A stretch of 64,000 nt of DNA, taken from NCBI GenBank assembly GCA_949987705.1, contig OX465282.1, forward strand, positions 124,144,310-124,208,309, in the 5' to 3' direction. Positions 30,216 through 42,804 of this stretch are shown here, piece after piece. Below the pieces are notes generated by a model, which saw only the letters and a program-made list of their open reading frames with translations, was not told where the DNA came from and made no database searches. The stretch comes from Thereva unica (Eukaryota; Arthropoda; Insecta; Diptera; Therevidae). The position numbers and the translations under genes were made by a program. Each line of letters opens with the position of its first letter. Within the stretch, counting starts at the first letter, position 1.

Positions 30216-32639
30216 CTTGCAACTAGAGTTGAGCTGGACTTACACGAGGCAGTACATTTGTCCTTTGCACGACGGTAAGTTGTACTGAGGCCTTGGTTTT
30301 TTTTTAATGGCCCGGTTCAAAAATAATGTCATACTGGTATATGAGCCTCAACTGAAATGTATATGAAATGACGTTGTGGGGAGACATTTCTTGCTTCTTT
30401 TACGACATTGAAATGTCCAATTAGAACTGCGGCGAAGTGAAACTGTAAACACGAACTGGAGAATTTCTTACTTATTTTCCAGCAGTGAAATATCCAATTT
30501 AACTAAGCCATGATGAGATTGTAAGTACGAACTGGAGTGACATTTCTTACATTTGTCGAGAGAGTGAAGCTTTGTACTGGGGAAATATTTCTTACTTCTT
30601 TTGTGGGAACAAAATTTCCAACTTGGAAACAGTATTCTAAACTTGTAAAAAGGCACTTCATTGATTTTCTTTAATTTGTTTGCTTTTGTCATTTTGGCAT
30701 TATAGCAGCACTTTGCCTTATTTGAAGTATGACATTGTACTGGCTCAAAAGAGAAAAGAGGCACCTCTTACAACACTACTTGAAACTGACGCTATTTATA
30801 GAAAAAACCAGGACTAACCAAACATAATAGAAATCGGAAAACAATTTCTTAAATCTGTTATAAGGAATACGATTTGGTTGAAATGCAACGGAAAATCAGT
30901 GACATTTCTCAGCAATAAATAAGTTTTTCGTGGAATACTAAGTTCGACAAACTGATGAAATATGTTGGTCCATAATGTTATCTTCTAGCCCTAACATTTG
31001 CAGACAAGTTTTCTCCTTTTCAACATTTCTACAATTTCCAGTGAACTTAAATATTATCTTGAGAATGTTCAATACCAGGAAACATAACCCTAAAAAGTCA
31101 AAGCTCCGAATGAATAAAAATCACAGTCACAGGAGACTTTAGTTCTAGTTTCATGTAGCATAAACGAAAACATATTCCTCTACAAACACATTCATATATA
31201 CTAATTCTACTTACATCTCGAAAATTTCTACTATAAAGTTGTAGGGATGCCTTGGAGCGATATTTTGTTGAACCCACCTGAGACTAGTAAACATATGAAA
31301 TGCACCCAGAAAAATCCCTTCCGTATACTTTACAGCGAAATTTTTTATGCTTCCTTGCTCCCCAGGGCTGTCCTTCTTCATGCGAATTTACAACCCCATC
31401 CCCAGTAAGGGACGTATTGAATGGTGTACAGCAAACATCATGAATTTATGCAAAACCCACATCAAGGCTCACTGAGCGCCGTCCCGTCCCGACTGCCCTG
31501 CTAACGATGAAATATGTAAGAAGTTGCATTCTCAATTCAGGAGGGAACTTTTTAAACAATTTAAGGACCAACAATATTCGCTTTAATAAGGACTCGGTCG
31601 GGCTCCTGCTAAGCAGTTTTTGCTTAAGCAGTTTATGGAAAGTAGTTTTCGCAGCCTGCATCCGTGTCCTTTGACTGAGCAGGAGAAAAATTAAAGAAAT
31701 CCTGGAATCTTGAAACACCGTAAAACCAAAAATGTACGACCGAAAAAAACACAAAAGGGAAAACCTCGGAAAATGAATTCCACCCCCGCGATTGTGCCAT
31801 CGCTGTGCCAGAGTGGAAGCGCCCCCCGGAAGTTTTCCCTTAATTTTATTCGTCGTTATTAGATTTTCCTGCGTGAATGTTTATTTTTAGGGAAATTTTA
31901 AAAAAAGGACCCTTCAATTAGGGATTTTCTCGATTTGCGTTAAAATTCCCGAAAAGTTATTCCGTTTAACTCGACTCTCAACTTCCCGAGCGACGGGTAC
32001 AAAATTTTAATCAAGTTGGCGGCCCCCAAACCACCGCCAAAAAAATTAAACCTCGACCTAGTAATTTGGCAGTTTTGGAAATTTCCGTTGATGTTTTCTC
32101 AATTAGCGAAACTTGAAATCTTTCCCAAAGTAATTAATTACCATCCCAGCCTTCCTGGCAGCCATCTTGTCTAATTGATTGAGTTAAGCAATTAACCAAA
32201 TTAGCATCAAATGAGCGGGGATTAGGCCAAGTTTTGTGTTGCGTGCAAAATAGTTGGGATTGACGCAGATTTCTTGCCTTTCCCTCAACTTGATGAGCTC
32301 CAAAAAAAGTTTCCTTTTTTCCTTTTTCGGATTTCAAGTTCGTCCCGGGGAAATTACAAAACTAACACGAGTTTAAGTAGGGTTCGGCTTCCGTTTCGCT
32401 GCGAAAATTATTTCAAACGTGATTATAAAAAGTTCGCATGGGGCTTTATGCAATTAAAAGCAAATTTGTGCGACCTGAAAAGTTGTTTTGCAAATGAAGA
32501 GAATTGGGGTGCGATAGCGTTTCATCGAGATTAAAGGGAAAACATAATTTACTCTGGCAGACATCAGGGATTTTCGTACGATGATATTATGCCATCCCAT
32601 AAATAATGTGGGTTTTTTTAGATTTCATTTATTTTTTTC
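30216..32639. other. intron, no gene; weak tandem repeat at 30375-30640
   Basis: About four degenerate units of 45-85 bp contain CGAACTGGAG, ATTTCTTAC and TGAAATATCCAA in the same order. The rest is AT-rich with no recognised element. Confidence 0.4.
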
Positions 32640-34330
32640 ATTTAAAAACTAATCTGATTTTAAAATGCTCCATCATTTTCTATAATATTTTTCCATCCAT
32701 CTGGTAGAGTTTGAACGCCCCTCTCCCAAAATTCACTTGGCCGCGCCGAAAAATACTTCTAATAGCATGCTGATATGTTCTATTGATTACATATGATTTC
32801 GATTCGTAGACTGCGGAACAAGTGATAATCCGATCGTGCGATGTCTGGCGAATATGGTCTGTACGCATCCCATTCAAACTCCTCCAGGGTTTGTAAAGTG
32901 GCTCTTGCTGTATGTGGCCGAGCATTGTCTTAATGAGAGAACACTTTTCGTCTTGAAACCAAAGATGGTCGATTTCTTTCCAGTGCTGACTTAAGTCGTT
33001 CAAGTAGTGCTCGTAGTAGATCTTTTTGGTTATCTCTGATTAGGGTGTAAAACCTCATAGTGGATTAAGTCTAGAGTTTCACGAAAGCGAGACAAGACAA
33101 CAGTCGGCCGCGGTCTCGATCTCGCTGCGTGAGAGTGAGACGACTGTTGTCTTGTCTCGCACCCCAGTGCAACAGTGATATTATAGTGTTGTGTCGCGAT
33201 AATATCACTTAGTTTTTATTCACACCACCCAGTGTCTCCGCGAGAGTAGTGTGACTAGATTAGGGACGCTTTTCTCGATGAGACAATGGGATGTTTAGAA
33301 GGGTGAACTCGCGCTCTCGCCGGCGTGTTGGGGATTTACTGGCATCTTTAAACTCTGGAACTCTGGGGTTGTCCAGCTCATAAATATATTACCGACGAAA
33401 ATATAAAACTCCACTTTCTATAGAATCGGGAAATCCCGCAACAATCCGGGAAAAAAATTAACCGGCTGGGAAATTCCGCGAGATCGAACGAGAGCGCGAC
33501 AGTCTCGCATTCGATAGTGTTGCCTCGGCGAGACTAGGAATTTTTTACTGTCGCGCTACTCTCGCAATGGGGCAGAAGCTGTTGTCTCGCGTGTTGTCTT
33601 GTCTCGCATGCGACATTGCGAGAGTTGCAACACTAGTGTTGCATCTCGTGAAACTCTAATTAAATCCTTCATATTCCACAAACCAGAATAACGTTGTCGA
33701 CGATCATTTTTAGCCTGGTGTCCGCTCTTTTGTTTATTCACTGTTTTCTAAGCTTAAAGCCGGCTTCAGACTAACGCCGTGAACACCTGCGAACAAGCGT
33801 GAACGTAAGAGTGGATGACTTTTGCGCCAAGTTTACGCTTTGTTTTCCATTCCGAGTGGGTACGGCATGACTTCTCATTGTAAATTCACGGCGTAATTCT
33901 GGGAGCCGCTGTAATATTTTTGTACAGGCTCCACTTTTCATCGACAGTTACAATTCGGTCCAAAAAAAGTTCATTTCTGTAGCCTTACAGTAAGAAAGGG
34001 CACCCAATTAATCTTTTCGCGCGATTAGAGTCGGAAAGTTGATAGGAAATCCAATGATTCAGCTTGCAGACTTTCGCAATGCCATGGGGTTGGTGAACAC
34101 TTCAATGGCCAAATCCAAGCCTCTATGTTGCTTCGTCAATGGTTGCGATGGGGCTTTGTTGCACTAGGGTCCGCCGGACATAGCTTCACATTTCTTCCAA
34201 GACGAGGCTCATCTTAAAGGCAGCTTCCGGCTCAGAATTTTTTGAACTACCGTTTTGTAATAGCTTATGCTTATTTTTCCTTCTCCATATACTGTACTAA
34301 CATTTCTTGCACTTTTGGTTGCGTTCATAG
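32640..34330 (-). pseudogene. mariner-type transposase, decayed
   Basis: Minus-strand blocks: LDRIVTVDEKWSLYKN (first catalytic D, about 33960), a tryptophan-rich block near 33690, then beyond a nested foldback element DNARPHTARATLQTLEE (second D, about 32910) and YSPDIARSDYHLFRSL (third D, about 32850). This is the mariner D,D34D order. Several stops and shifts are present. The terminal repeats were not located. Confidence 0.75.
33069..33658. mobile_element. 590-bp foldback element nested in the mariner relic
   Basis: Inverted ends TAGAGTTTCACGA / TCGTGAAACTCTA. ATTAA occurs at both borders (33064-33068 and 33659-33663), and removing the element restores the mariner reading, so a 5-bp duplication is likely. 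Inside, GCGAGACAAGACAACAG recurs in both orientations, with one perfect 19-bp hairpin at about 33087-33160. No ORF; unusually GC-rich at both ends. Confidence 0.7.
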
Positions 34331-34869
34331 CCAGAAGATAATTTGGGTACGGTGGGTACCGTACCCACCTATAATTTGGGAGTAATCAAGCCTGTGTCAT
34401 GATCATTTTATTTGTTAAATTATATAGCGATTATCTAGTTGCTAATCTCCGCTCTTTCTTTAGGCTTCTTCCAGCCTCAACTTTCTGTGTACAACTTTTA
34501 GCATCGCCTCGACTATCCTCCACCCATCTTCGGTTCTCATCATGTGTCCTAGGATGTTTTTCGGTGTTATTAGTGCCTCGGTCATTGCCTAGTTCTGCCC
34601 AATATTGTCAGAATCCTACACAATTAAAGAAAACGTTATCCTGGATACTCCAGCATACCGACCACAGCGGTGAGTCATGGTGTTTTCTATATGGCAGCAT
34701 TTTCTATATCTTCCATGTCCACTCAAGAACTGCGTGAAGTTGTAACTCACTTCCTGGTGCTCCCTCATAACCCATTTCTTCACTTTTGGGATAGGTCTAC
34801 CCTTAAAAGACTCATTTCACAGGCGTCCATATGAATATTTTTTATTAAAGCTCTTTTATGAGGCTCCTA
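34331..34869. other. unrecognised intron sequence
   Basis: Possible scraps of retroelement tail on the minus strand; not strong enough to call. Confidence 0.3.
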
Positions 34870-35780
34870 GAACGCTGTGTATGGTATGCTGTTAAAAAGT
34901 ATATGGAACTGGTATGGGAACGAAGGCGCTGCGAGGTTTTTAAAGATTGCTCCAGCATGGCTATTGGAGTACTTCATTTTCGACAAACAGTACGGCTTCC
35001 GATAAAAAAGATCCACAAGCGATCTTTAAGTTTGCCTCAACCGAAGTTTACATCGATTTGATGACTCTAGTCTGGTGGCTCTACACATATCGAAAGCTTT
35101 AGATAGAGAATGGTACTGCCCTCTTCATTAAACTCAAAGCTATTGGTGCACATAAAGCTATTGCTATTGGTGCATTAAAGCACATTTTTATAGAACAAGA
35201 TTGAGAAGTTTTCTTTCCGACCGTTCAATCAAGGTAGTAAAAGATGGCGTCAAATCCTAACCTCAACCGATCTCTGCGGGGTCCCCGGGGGTCAATTTTA
35301 TCACCTGCTCTATTGCTTATCTTTATAAATGGCCTACTTTTAATCCCGTCTAACCCCCTTCTCAGCTTCGTTGACGACGGTACCCTATGTTACTCTTACG
35401 GCAAGACGTGTACGTGCCAGATCCTGTCTTGATGGTCACGAACTAATGTCTAACTCGATAAACAAAGACATTGAACTCATTCTAGAATGAGGCCGCAGGA
35501 ATCGTGTCGAATACAACCTCACCAAAACCAAGAACTGTCTTATTTCCAATAAATAGTGCAACACCTCTCCATCTGTGATACTGGGTGAAGTTAAACTATT
35601 GACTATTGGCCAACCCATCCCACACATCTTGGGCGTTACATTAGCCAAAGACTTCCGATGGAATATTCGATATGACCATATATATTCCAAATCGCTTGGA
35701 ACGGTCGCCCATTGCCGCGCGAATCAGAAAGTGTTTTCTCTCATCAACAGATTGGCGCGGAGGCTACTGTGACGGCGGCC
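34870..35780 (+). pseudogene. jockey-like RT relic
   Basis: Plus strand: SLSDRSIKVVKDG-like text, then RGPRGSILSPALLLIFING (35270), the active site LLSFVDDGTLCYSYG (35365), NLTKTKNCLISNK (35515) and IPHILGVTLAKDFRWNIRYD (35620). It is damaged by stops before 35240. Related but not identical to the copy at 43540-44250. Confidence 0.7.
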
Positions 35781-36261
35781 GCCTACGAGAGAATTTTTAC
35801 TTGAAATAGCCAATCCTCCGCGCCAATCCGTTTGTGCCTATAGTTCTCTATGCTGCGCAATTTGGGATGTGTCGTGTGGACGGACCATAATGGGTAGAGA
35901 AAGTTTCGAACTTAGCATACAATGTGATTCATTAGATGAACGCTTTTCGAACAGTGCGGAGATTCCTTTCTTGTTAATAATTATTGTATTCATTTGCTCC
36001 TACCAGCAGCAATTTGGCTTCGGTGTATTTATTGATAGTTGAAGTTCCACGCTCAAGTAGGTTTCCTTCTATGATTAATGCTTACGATTTTGTAAAATAT
36101 CGACTTGTTGGGCAATTACACCTAAGTTTAGAAATAATAACATCAAAATGAGAGCTTTCTCAAAATTAAATAATTCTGGCAGCATTTATTGACTAATTTG
36201 AATTTTAAAACAACTTCTCCCTCACACATTAAATTAATTATTTGTCTATTCTCAATTTCAG
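35781..36261. other. intron, nothing recognised
   Basis: Ends with a pyrimidine-rich acceptor for exon D. Confidence 0.35.
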
Positions 36262-36440
36262 TGGCTCCGAAATGTTGATTGCATTTCACTCAAGTCCATT
36301 CTCTGCACCGCTTCAATCTGGCATACCAAATCGTGGGTTCGAGTTGGACGTTGACATTTTATTTGCTGACTCGGATTCTTTCGACTTCGCCCAAGGATCC
36401 AGGAACGTTTGTGAATTTCACGTAAATGCTTCAAATCCAG
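36262..36440 (+). CDS. host CUB-domain gene, exon D
   Basis: Acceptor CTCAATTTCAG, donor GTAAGT. One base in, one base out, matching exons C and E. About 60 codons: GSEMLIAFHSSPFSAP is the late CUB strand, GFELDVDILFAD the closing strand, then an acidic/serine linker (DSDSFDF) and NVCEFHVNASNP, whose Cys opens the next CUB domain. The motif NAS is a possible glycosylation site. The intron before it is 18971 bp. Confidence 0.85.
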
Positions 36441-37525
36441 GTAAGTTCAAAGTGCTGCAACAGCAACAAACACAAAAAATTGAAATAAAAATTAAAAATA
36501 AAAATTCGCAAAATCCTCAAGTCCTTAAACTTTAAAATCCACATTCCAACCAAGTAGAGCCCATCCAAAAAAATAAATGAAAGTCAAGTGGTAGATGGAA
36601 GGGAGAGTATTATGTGCTTTCACCACCCGAATGGGATTTTAATGAATTTTTGCGAAAGAAGAAAAAAATATAATTTAATTGTGGTGAAATTATCTCAAGT
36701 TTGCGCGCGGATGCTCTTAATTATCTGTGCAAGATGGGCTCATTTCTGGCTATCAGGAGTTTTTTTTATGCATGGAAAAAACTCAAGTACTTTTTCAACA
36801 AGAATAATAAATCGGCAAAGATTGTAATTTATCCTTCAATTATGACGTTAAAAAGTTTGTAATTTGATGAAAATTTATGCATGGAAATCTTTGGTAGTTA
36901 ATAATGTAATTTTTTAGGAATAAGAAATGTTCTTTTTAAAGAATTGTAAATGAAATTCGAATTTTCTTATCCATCACCATGATTTGTATTTTTCAAAAAT
37001 CGGATATAACCAACTGTTAGGACAATCTGATAGACGTTACAAAAAACAATTAAAATTGTCGATTAATCAGGGACCTATAATCTGACACGACAGTAGAAAT
37101 GAAACACTCTTGTGTTGTGTTTGCTATTGTAATTTCTATAAAACGTCACCCACAATAATTTTATATCCCATATACTACCCTCCTCTTGGGGCACAGCTTA
37201 TTCTAGTAAATCGTTTGTCAGTCGAAAAAGCCTGTTTTATAGAGTATTTTCAAATATACTGATATTTCCGAACGCGTAACACCCAAAAATCTATTCGCAT
37301 TTCTCCCTCAGGGGTCTGTCATTTAACTAACCAGAAAACGCATGAAATGTTTTAAGCAGTCCCTTGAAGCAAGAAACAACACACTTTTACCACCTCCTAA
37401 CCATAAATACACGTGGACGCATGCATCTGTAGCAAAAGCTCTTTTGTGGCCGCGTCAATGGAGGATCTTGTGCTCGAGTTCAGGGCCTGGATGAACGGAA
37501 TCCCACACTGGTACAAATAGGAAAA
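36441..37525. other. intron, nothing recognised
   Basis: AT-rich, no element identified. Confidence 0.35.
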
Positions 37526-37530
37526 TAATA

Positions 37531-37984
37531 GCTGCCTTCCTTTTCTGCTAATTTTTACTATTTTTTACACTTGCGTACTAGCAACTACACTTGCTCTTAT
37601 AAACGAGTAGATATCACTTGCAATTACGCAATTGAAATCCGCTAGGGGGAAAGCGGCCACTTCGAGTCTATTGTGAATTATTTTCACTTACGCCATTACC
37701 CGCTAGATGGCTTTTATTTGTGTCGAGCTGATTTACTCATATAAAAACGTCCATAAATAAAACTTCAGTCGTATAATTATCAAAAATTATTATCTTTCGT
37801 TTTACTTTAGAAATTATCGCATTAATTTCTCCATTGTGTCACAAATTCTTCTTTTAAGAATTTTTTATTTGTAAAGTTTAAAGTAACGTCAAAAATTTCA
37901 AGTGAGATTTTACTCAAATCAGAAAATTTTGCGTTCCTTTTCTGCTCTGCTCACAAGTACTAAATAGTAGAAAAGGAACGCAGC
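37531..37984. mobile_element. 454-bp MITE-like element
   Basis: Inverted ends GCTGCCTTCCTTTTCTGCTA / (inverse) GCTGCGTTCCTTTTCTACTA, with TAATA on both sides (37526-37530 and 37985-37989). A second inverted copy near 37931 makes a hairpin at the right end. No ORF. Confidence 0.55.
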
Positions 37985-37989
37985 TAATA

Positions 37990-38980
37990 TATCACAAACG
38001 TATATCTATCATCGCGCGTACATAAAATCTGCTTTGTTAGAATGCTTTCATGTATATTTTCACTAAACTTTTAAAAAAGGGTCGTACTTCAGATATAAAG
38101 CATTCTGCTGGCTGAAAAATGCTCCTTGTGCCAAGTGACATACTGTGAATTTCGCTCTTTCACCGTCGCCTCACTTGTTTCAAAAAGGCGTTTTACGTCA
38201 GCTTCATGCGTTCTTGTGTATTTTGACAGTATTGCATGGTAGGAAAAGTGTCTCATACATCACTGAACCAATTGATGTCAATTTCGTCAAAAATCGACTA
38301 GTGTCGAAAATAATGCTAGGCTTATTTTCAGTCTTTTTTTGCCAAATGTTACGCCACCTCGTTACAGTAGTCCAACAACGACGTGAAAAGTCAGGATTCA
38401 TAAGCATATGCAGAAGAGTGCAGATGCTGCCGAAACCCCTACTATACGAACGCTTGTAAATCGGCTTTGACATTGTTTGCTGTCTGTAAGTTGAGTGACG
38501 TTCTCACGAATCGGGAAGATTTCACTTCATCAACTCGGATTTACCTTCGGCACAAATGAGGGCCATGCTGATGGGAACAAGGAAATCTTTCTTGACTATC
38601 TTGTGCTTTTAAAGCACATTTTTAGTGTACTAACCATTGTGGCCCCAGGCCAAAAAGACCACGCTCTTTTTTGGATGGATGTGTGTTGTATTTCACCGTA
38701 AAATACAAGCCAAGCAGGTTTCACTTATAGGAGCTAAAACGGATTCAATAGCACTAATGGCAGTACTTTAATGGCGGGTCCAATTCTCATTGACAGTGGT
38801 GGGAAGATCACATTGACATTGATCACGATGACCACGTGACATTGAAACCAGATTCGTGTAGTTTGGTCAACAACTAGGAATCAGAGTAACAGAGAATTTC
38901 ACGTTCATGGCAGTTATTGATAGACTTGACACCAATGATGCACTCACCTAGAGTAGAAGAAATGTCTCTACCTGCAAGCA
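37990..38980. other. no gene recognised
   Basis: Short frames only. None shows a family motif. Confidence 0.3.
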
Positions 38981-38989
38981 TGGCATTTA

Positions 38990-40280
38990 TCCGCTCAATT
39001 GTTTAGTGGTAATAGAATGACACCCAGTGTTATCGAAAACGCCCCCAAATTCCAAGGAACGTAAATAAGGCAGTTTCCTTACCCAGGAAGGCGTTCTCGA
39101 TTTTGCTGAGTATTTGGTGTGAATCAACCTCTGTGGATTTACCTTTTGAATTGGCGAACTGAGAGTCATGTAGAGAAAGAGAGAGGGTTCCATCTTGCAC
39201 GTGATATGATGGTCTAGCAACTTTTCCATCGTTTTCAAAAGAAACGATGTTAAGCTGATTGGTCTATACGAGTTAAGAACCAGTCGCCCCGTTTAGTGAT
39301 GAAAACCCATCGCGACTTTCCTCCGATTGTTGGATTGTATCCCATATTAAGCTAGCTCTAAAGAGACAAACCAAGTTGCCGTCAGATCAAGGCACTTGTA
39401 GAGTTAGAAAGAGGCCACTAACCTTGTGCTGATTGCAGATGCTCCCAGAGAGACCGCGAGAACATCAGTCTGGAATGGACCTATGAGTGTATGAACTAGT
39501 GATGAGCAAGACTGGTCTTGCAGTGTTGCCTGATCTTGCACATTTAGCCAGATCAAAGCAAGACCAAGAAAAGACAGGATAAGACAAGACACTGCAAGAT
39601 CAAGAAAGCAAGACTTTTTGTTCATCAGTAATGCCAAAACTCTTACAGTGATGAGCAAAAAGTCTTGCAGAAAGTCTTGCAAAAGGTCTTGCAGTCATGT
39701 CTTGGTCTTGCTAAATGTGCAAGACTTTTTGCTCATCTTTGTAAGAGTTTTGGTACTTAGTGAGAATGTCTTGCTATCTTAAACTTGCAGTCTGGTCTTG
39801 TCCTTGTCCTGTTTTGTCTTGGTCTTGCTTTGGTCTTGATGAATGTGCAGGACCAGTCTTTTAGCACTAGTATGAACCATCCAGGAATAAGCGATCTGGA
39901 GGATTTACCCTGGAAAGTGCTCATTGGTAGGCGCCTAAAGGATACTGCATGGTTAAAGGGTTATGAGCCATCTTCCTTTTTAAGAAAACCTACTACTTTG
40001 AAGTAGTTTTGGGTAGTAGCTTTTGTCTAGAGTCTAGTGCCTCTGGTATAGTCGGCAGGTTCTCCCAATGCTTCCTCCATACAATCCCTTTGTAACGCAT
40101 CAACTCCATCAACAATGAACTGCTAAGCTGAAGCGTCGGGGAACAGGTCTGGTTTCGAGACCACAAGCCCCTGAAACTAAAGGCCCTATTCACATAAGGG
40201 CGTCGGCAAACCATGGCCTGGTGATGTTTCGCCTTGAGGCCAAGCATCATCACACACTTACTGGCCACCAACTTGATGGG
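38990..40280 (-). pseudogene. LOA/R1-like retroelement relic with two insertions
   Basis: Minus strand: ENLPTIPEALDSRQKLLPKT and VVGFLKKEDGS (about 39950-40080), the spacer before RT, then LLKTMEKLLDHHI-like text and, in pieces, PYLRSLEFGGVFDNTG (38990-39240), the RT palm. It is split by an AGTCTTGC-rich foldback cluster (39497-39870) and bordered by the 40180 inverted-repeat element. No open frame remains. Confidence 0.6.
39497..39870. repeat. GTCTTGC-rich nested inverted repeats
   Basis: AGTGATGAGCAA recurs and is answered in inverse by GCAAGACTTTTTGNTCATC, making at least two nested palindromes (about 39497-39630 and 39650-39742) followed by a third, looser stretch. GTCTTG/CAAGAC occurs well over ten times. 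Confidence 0.75.
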
Positions 40281-40625
40281 GTCTGCAGTCCAAGAAAACT
40301 AACAAAAATCTTTATGTGTCTGGCCATTTATTTTCAGTCCGTGCCTGAAGATCTGAGCATTTATTCAGTCTTCAGTTTTCGTTGAGGCCATCAACATTTT
40401 TGCACTTGAATTAACAGCCTGCTACACTAAACTGTCGTCTTCGCCTGTCTGTATATGGGGAATCATGAGTTCAACTGCAGTCGATGGCCTATCGGGGCGA
40501 ATTCCTCAAGTCCTTATCCCTCAGTCCGACTGAGTAATGTGTGGCCTTTATCGGGCCGTACCTGCTGACGTGGTCTGAAAGGCCATGGCCTGCCGGCGGC
40601 CTGTATGTGAATGGGGGGTTTTTTA
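40180..40625. mobile_element. 446-bp inverted-repeat element
   Basis: Inverted ends around CCCTATTCACATA with CCATGGCCT further in; GAAACTA occurs at both borders (40173-40179 and 40626-40632). No ORF. Class not determined. Confidence 0.55.
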
Positions 40626-40632
40626 GAAACTA

Positions 40633-42341
40633 TGTAGAAAAGAGACGTGCGAGACCCACAATGTCGATCCTGGTAAGCATATGATCCGGCAGTGGGCCCT
40701 CGTCTTTATGGTTCAGACAGCTCTAGATGCGTATTGCCTTGTTCGGGAATAAAAGCCACCACAACTCCCCAGTAAATATATCATACACAGACTGACTTAA
40801 AAGCCCCAAAGTCTTTCGTATGGCGATCAATTATCGTAATAACATTCATTTAATCCTTCTGGTTAAGCACAAAAGAATAAATCCAATGCCAGCCGAGGTT
40901 TAATTGATGAATAGAAATGTTCCAAATTAAAGCTCATATCAGTTGGATTTGCACCCAAATTCAAATTAGTCCCAGCCCTTTGTTTGGATTTCCACGTTTC
41001 ATACATAGCTGAGCATGAATTCCACAATTTTCGAAATTATCAAGGGAATTTCCCACATTGCATTTCGAATATGGCTCAAACTGTTCCACCCCCAATACTG
41101 GGAATGGAACTGTCACATGCTGCGAAGTGATTTGGGTTATGTGGCTTCTCATTTATAGGTCTCCATTTTGCGTTTTATATACATAAATATATTTTCGTTG
41201 AAATATTCACGACATACAAACACACACGTACACCCATTTTCCTATTGAGTACTATTGCATTTAAATGGGGTTCGTTTATGCCGTACATGCCCTGCCGACG
41301 AAATTTCAAGTCAATTACAAAATAATCGTACGACCTACTATTATTAGGGAAAATTTGAAATGACAATTTGATGATAATCACCGGTGTACATAGAGAGAGC
41401 TTTTAGGGATTACAATACCTTCCCGTACAGGGTACATATTGTTCTTAATGCCATGCTTCCTGGATACTCTTCCGTTCCTTTATGATTTTCATTTCCCTGC
41501 TGCCGTGTACCGCGCGCATACTGGCATGTTACCGTTTGTCTCACTATCGTGCTTATTGTACAGGTGTGCCCCAATCACCTAAATGTCCCGAACAACGTTG
41601 AATACTTTGATGGAAGGTAATTTAAGACTTCCGGGCTAAATTTTCCACTCAATAATTATTATTAAATAGGAATTTTATGCTGTAACACCCTGTGAAAAGG
41701 TGGCTGAATGTTGGATGAGCATTAAGAACAGCTACCTGCTCCCTTTTGTCGCACAGTCAATGGCCCTAAAAGTATATATTGATTGACACTAGACTAAGCC
41801 TTTCTGTTGTGACTTAATGAATAGAACTATAGAGGTGGAAAAGGCTTTTGATCCGTTATGGCACAAATGGAAATTGTTTCCAATAATAGAAACTTCAGCT
41901 TCAACAATGTTTGAGATATTATTGCTTGTAGATTGGAAAATTTATAAAATGTGCTCTTTAATGAAAACACTATGATTTAACGCCTTACGACTTCTTTTGC
42001 AGGAATATTCCAAAAACAAAAGGATAACATCCACAAACGGATTGTAAGACCCCCTCCCAAATCTTTGAGCAGCTAATTAGTTAATTGTTTTAGTTGAATG
42101 CACTCCATGACTCCTTACTTCTGCATACAGTATGTTAAGGTCCATTGAGACCTTTGGTAAACCCTAAATGTAGAGATAAAACAGAGGCAGGCAGCAACAC
42201 CTTGACAATAGCAGCGCAAATAATTTCAAAGCAAAATATCGAACATCGATACTTGACGAGTTTCAAGCAGTTGAATTAGAAGTATGTGCAAACTTCACTC
42301 ATGTTATACGAGTGACGACTCTCTAAAGTAGCTTCCAAAAT
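40633..42341. other. intron, nothing recognised
   Basis: No coding or repeat signal that I can support. Confidence 0.35.
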
Positions 42342-42348
42342 TAAAAGG

Positions 42349-42804
42349 GGGCCTCGGTAGTCTAGAAGTAAGGCGCCTGACTGCTATCCCCAGAGGTTCC
42401 GGGTTCGAATCCCGGCGGCGCCCACGGTCCTTCGCCTTTCCCACCTAACTTTCCTTCTTTCTTCTTCCCTCTTTACATTCCAGACTCCCCTGTCATAGCC
42501 TTCCCTAGTCCTTTCCCGCTCCACCAAGCGCATACCATCGGTTGGTTGATGAGATTCAACTCGTTTCAGGAGGCATAACACTCCAACGAGTTGTTCTCGA
42601 CGCCCCGATGTCAGAGTCGCGAAATGGTTGTGAGTAGATTGGAATAAAATATCGCGACTAGGTTGTGACAGTTACTTCCTTCTCTTCTCTCTATCTTCCG
42701 GCTAGAGCTGCTGTTCGACATTCACTCTATACGAAAAAAATAGATTGTCGACAGTACAAAGGGACTTTCCCTAAGCCTCTAGTCTGTCACATAAAAAAAA
42801 AAAA
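42349..42804 (+). mobile_element. tRNA-derived SINE, copy 1
   Basis: The head is tRNA-like: an A-box-like TAGTCTAGAAGT and a B-box GGTTCGAATCC, with GACTGCTATCC where the anticodon loop would be (closest to tRNA-Ser GCT by eye). A body of about 370 bp shared with 62490-62974 follows, then an A-run. The copy at 62490 confirms the borders. A duplication here is obscured by adjoining A's. Confidence 0.88.

Noticed and set aside
42349..42425. tRNA gene
   Set aside because: The boxes are present but the anticodon and acceptor stems do not pair well, and the same head plus a long body recurs at 62490 with a target duplication. It is a SINE.
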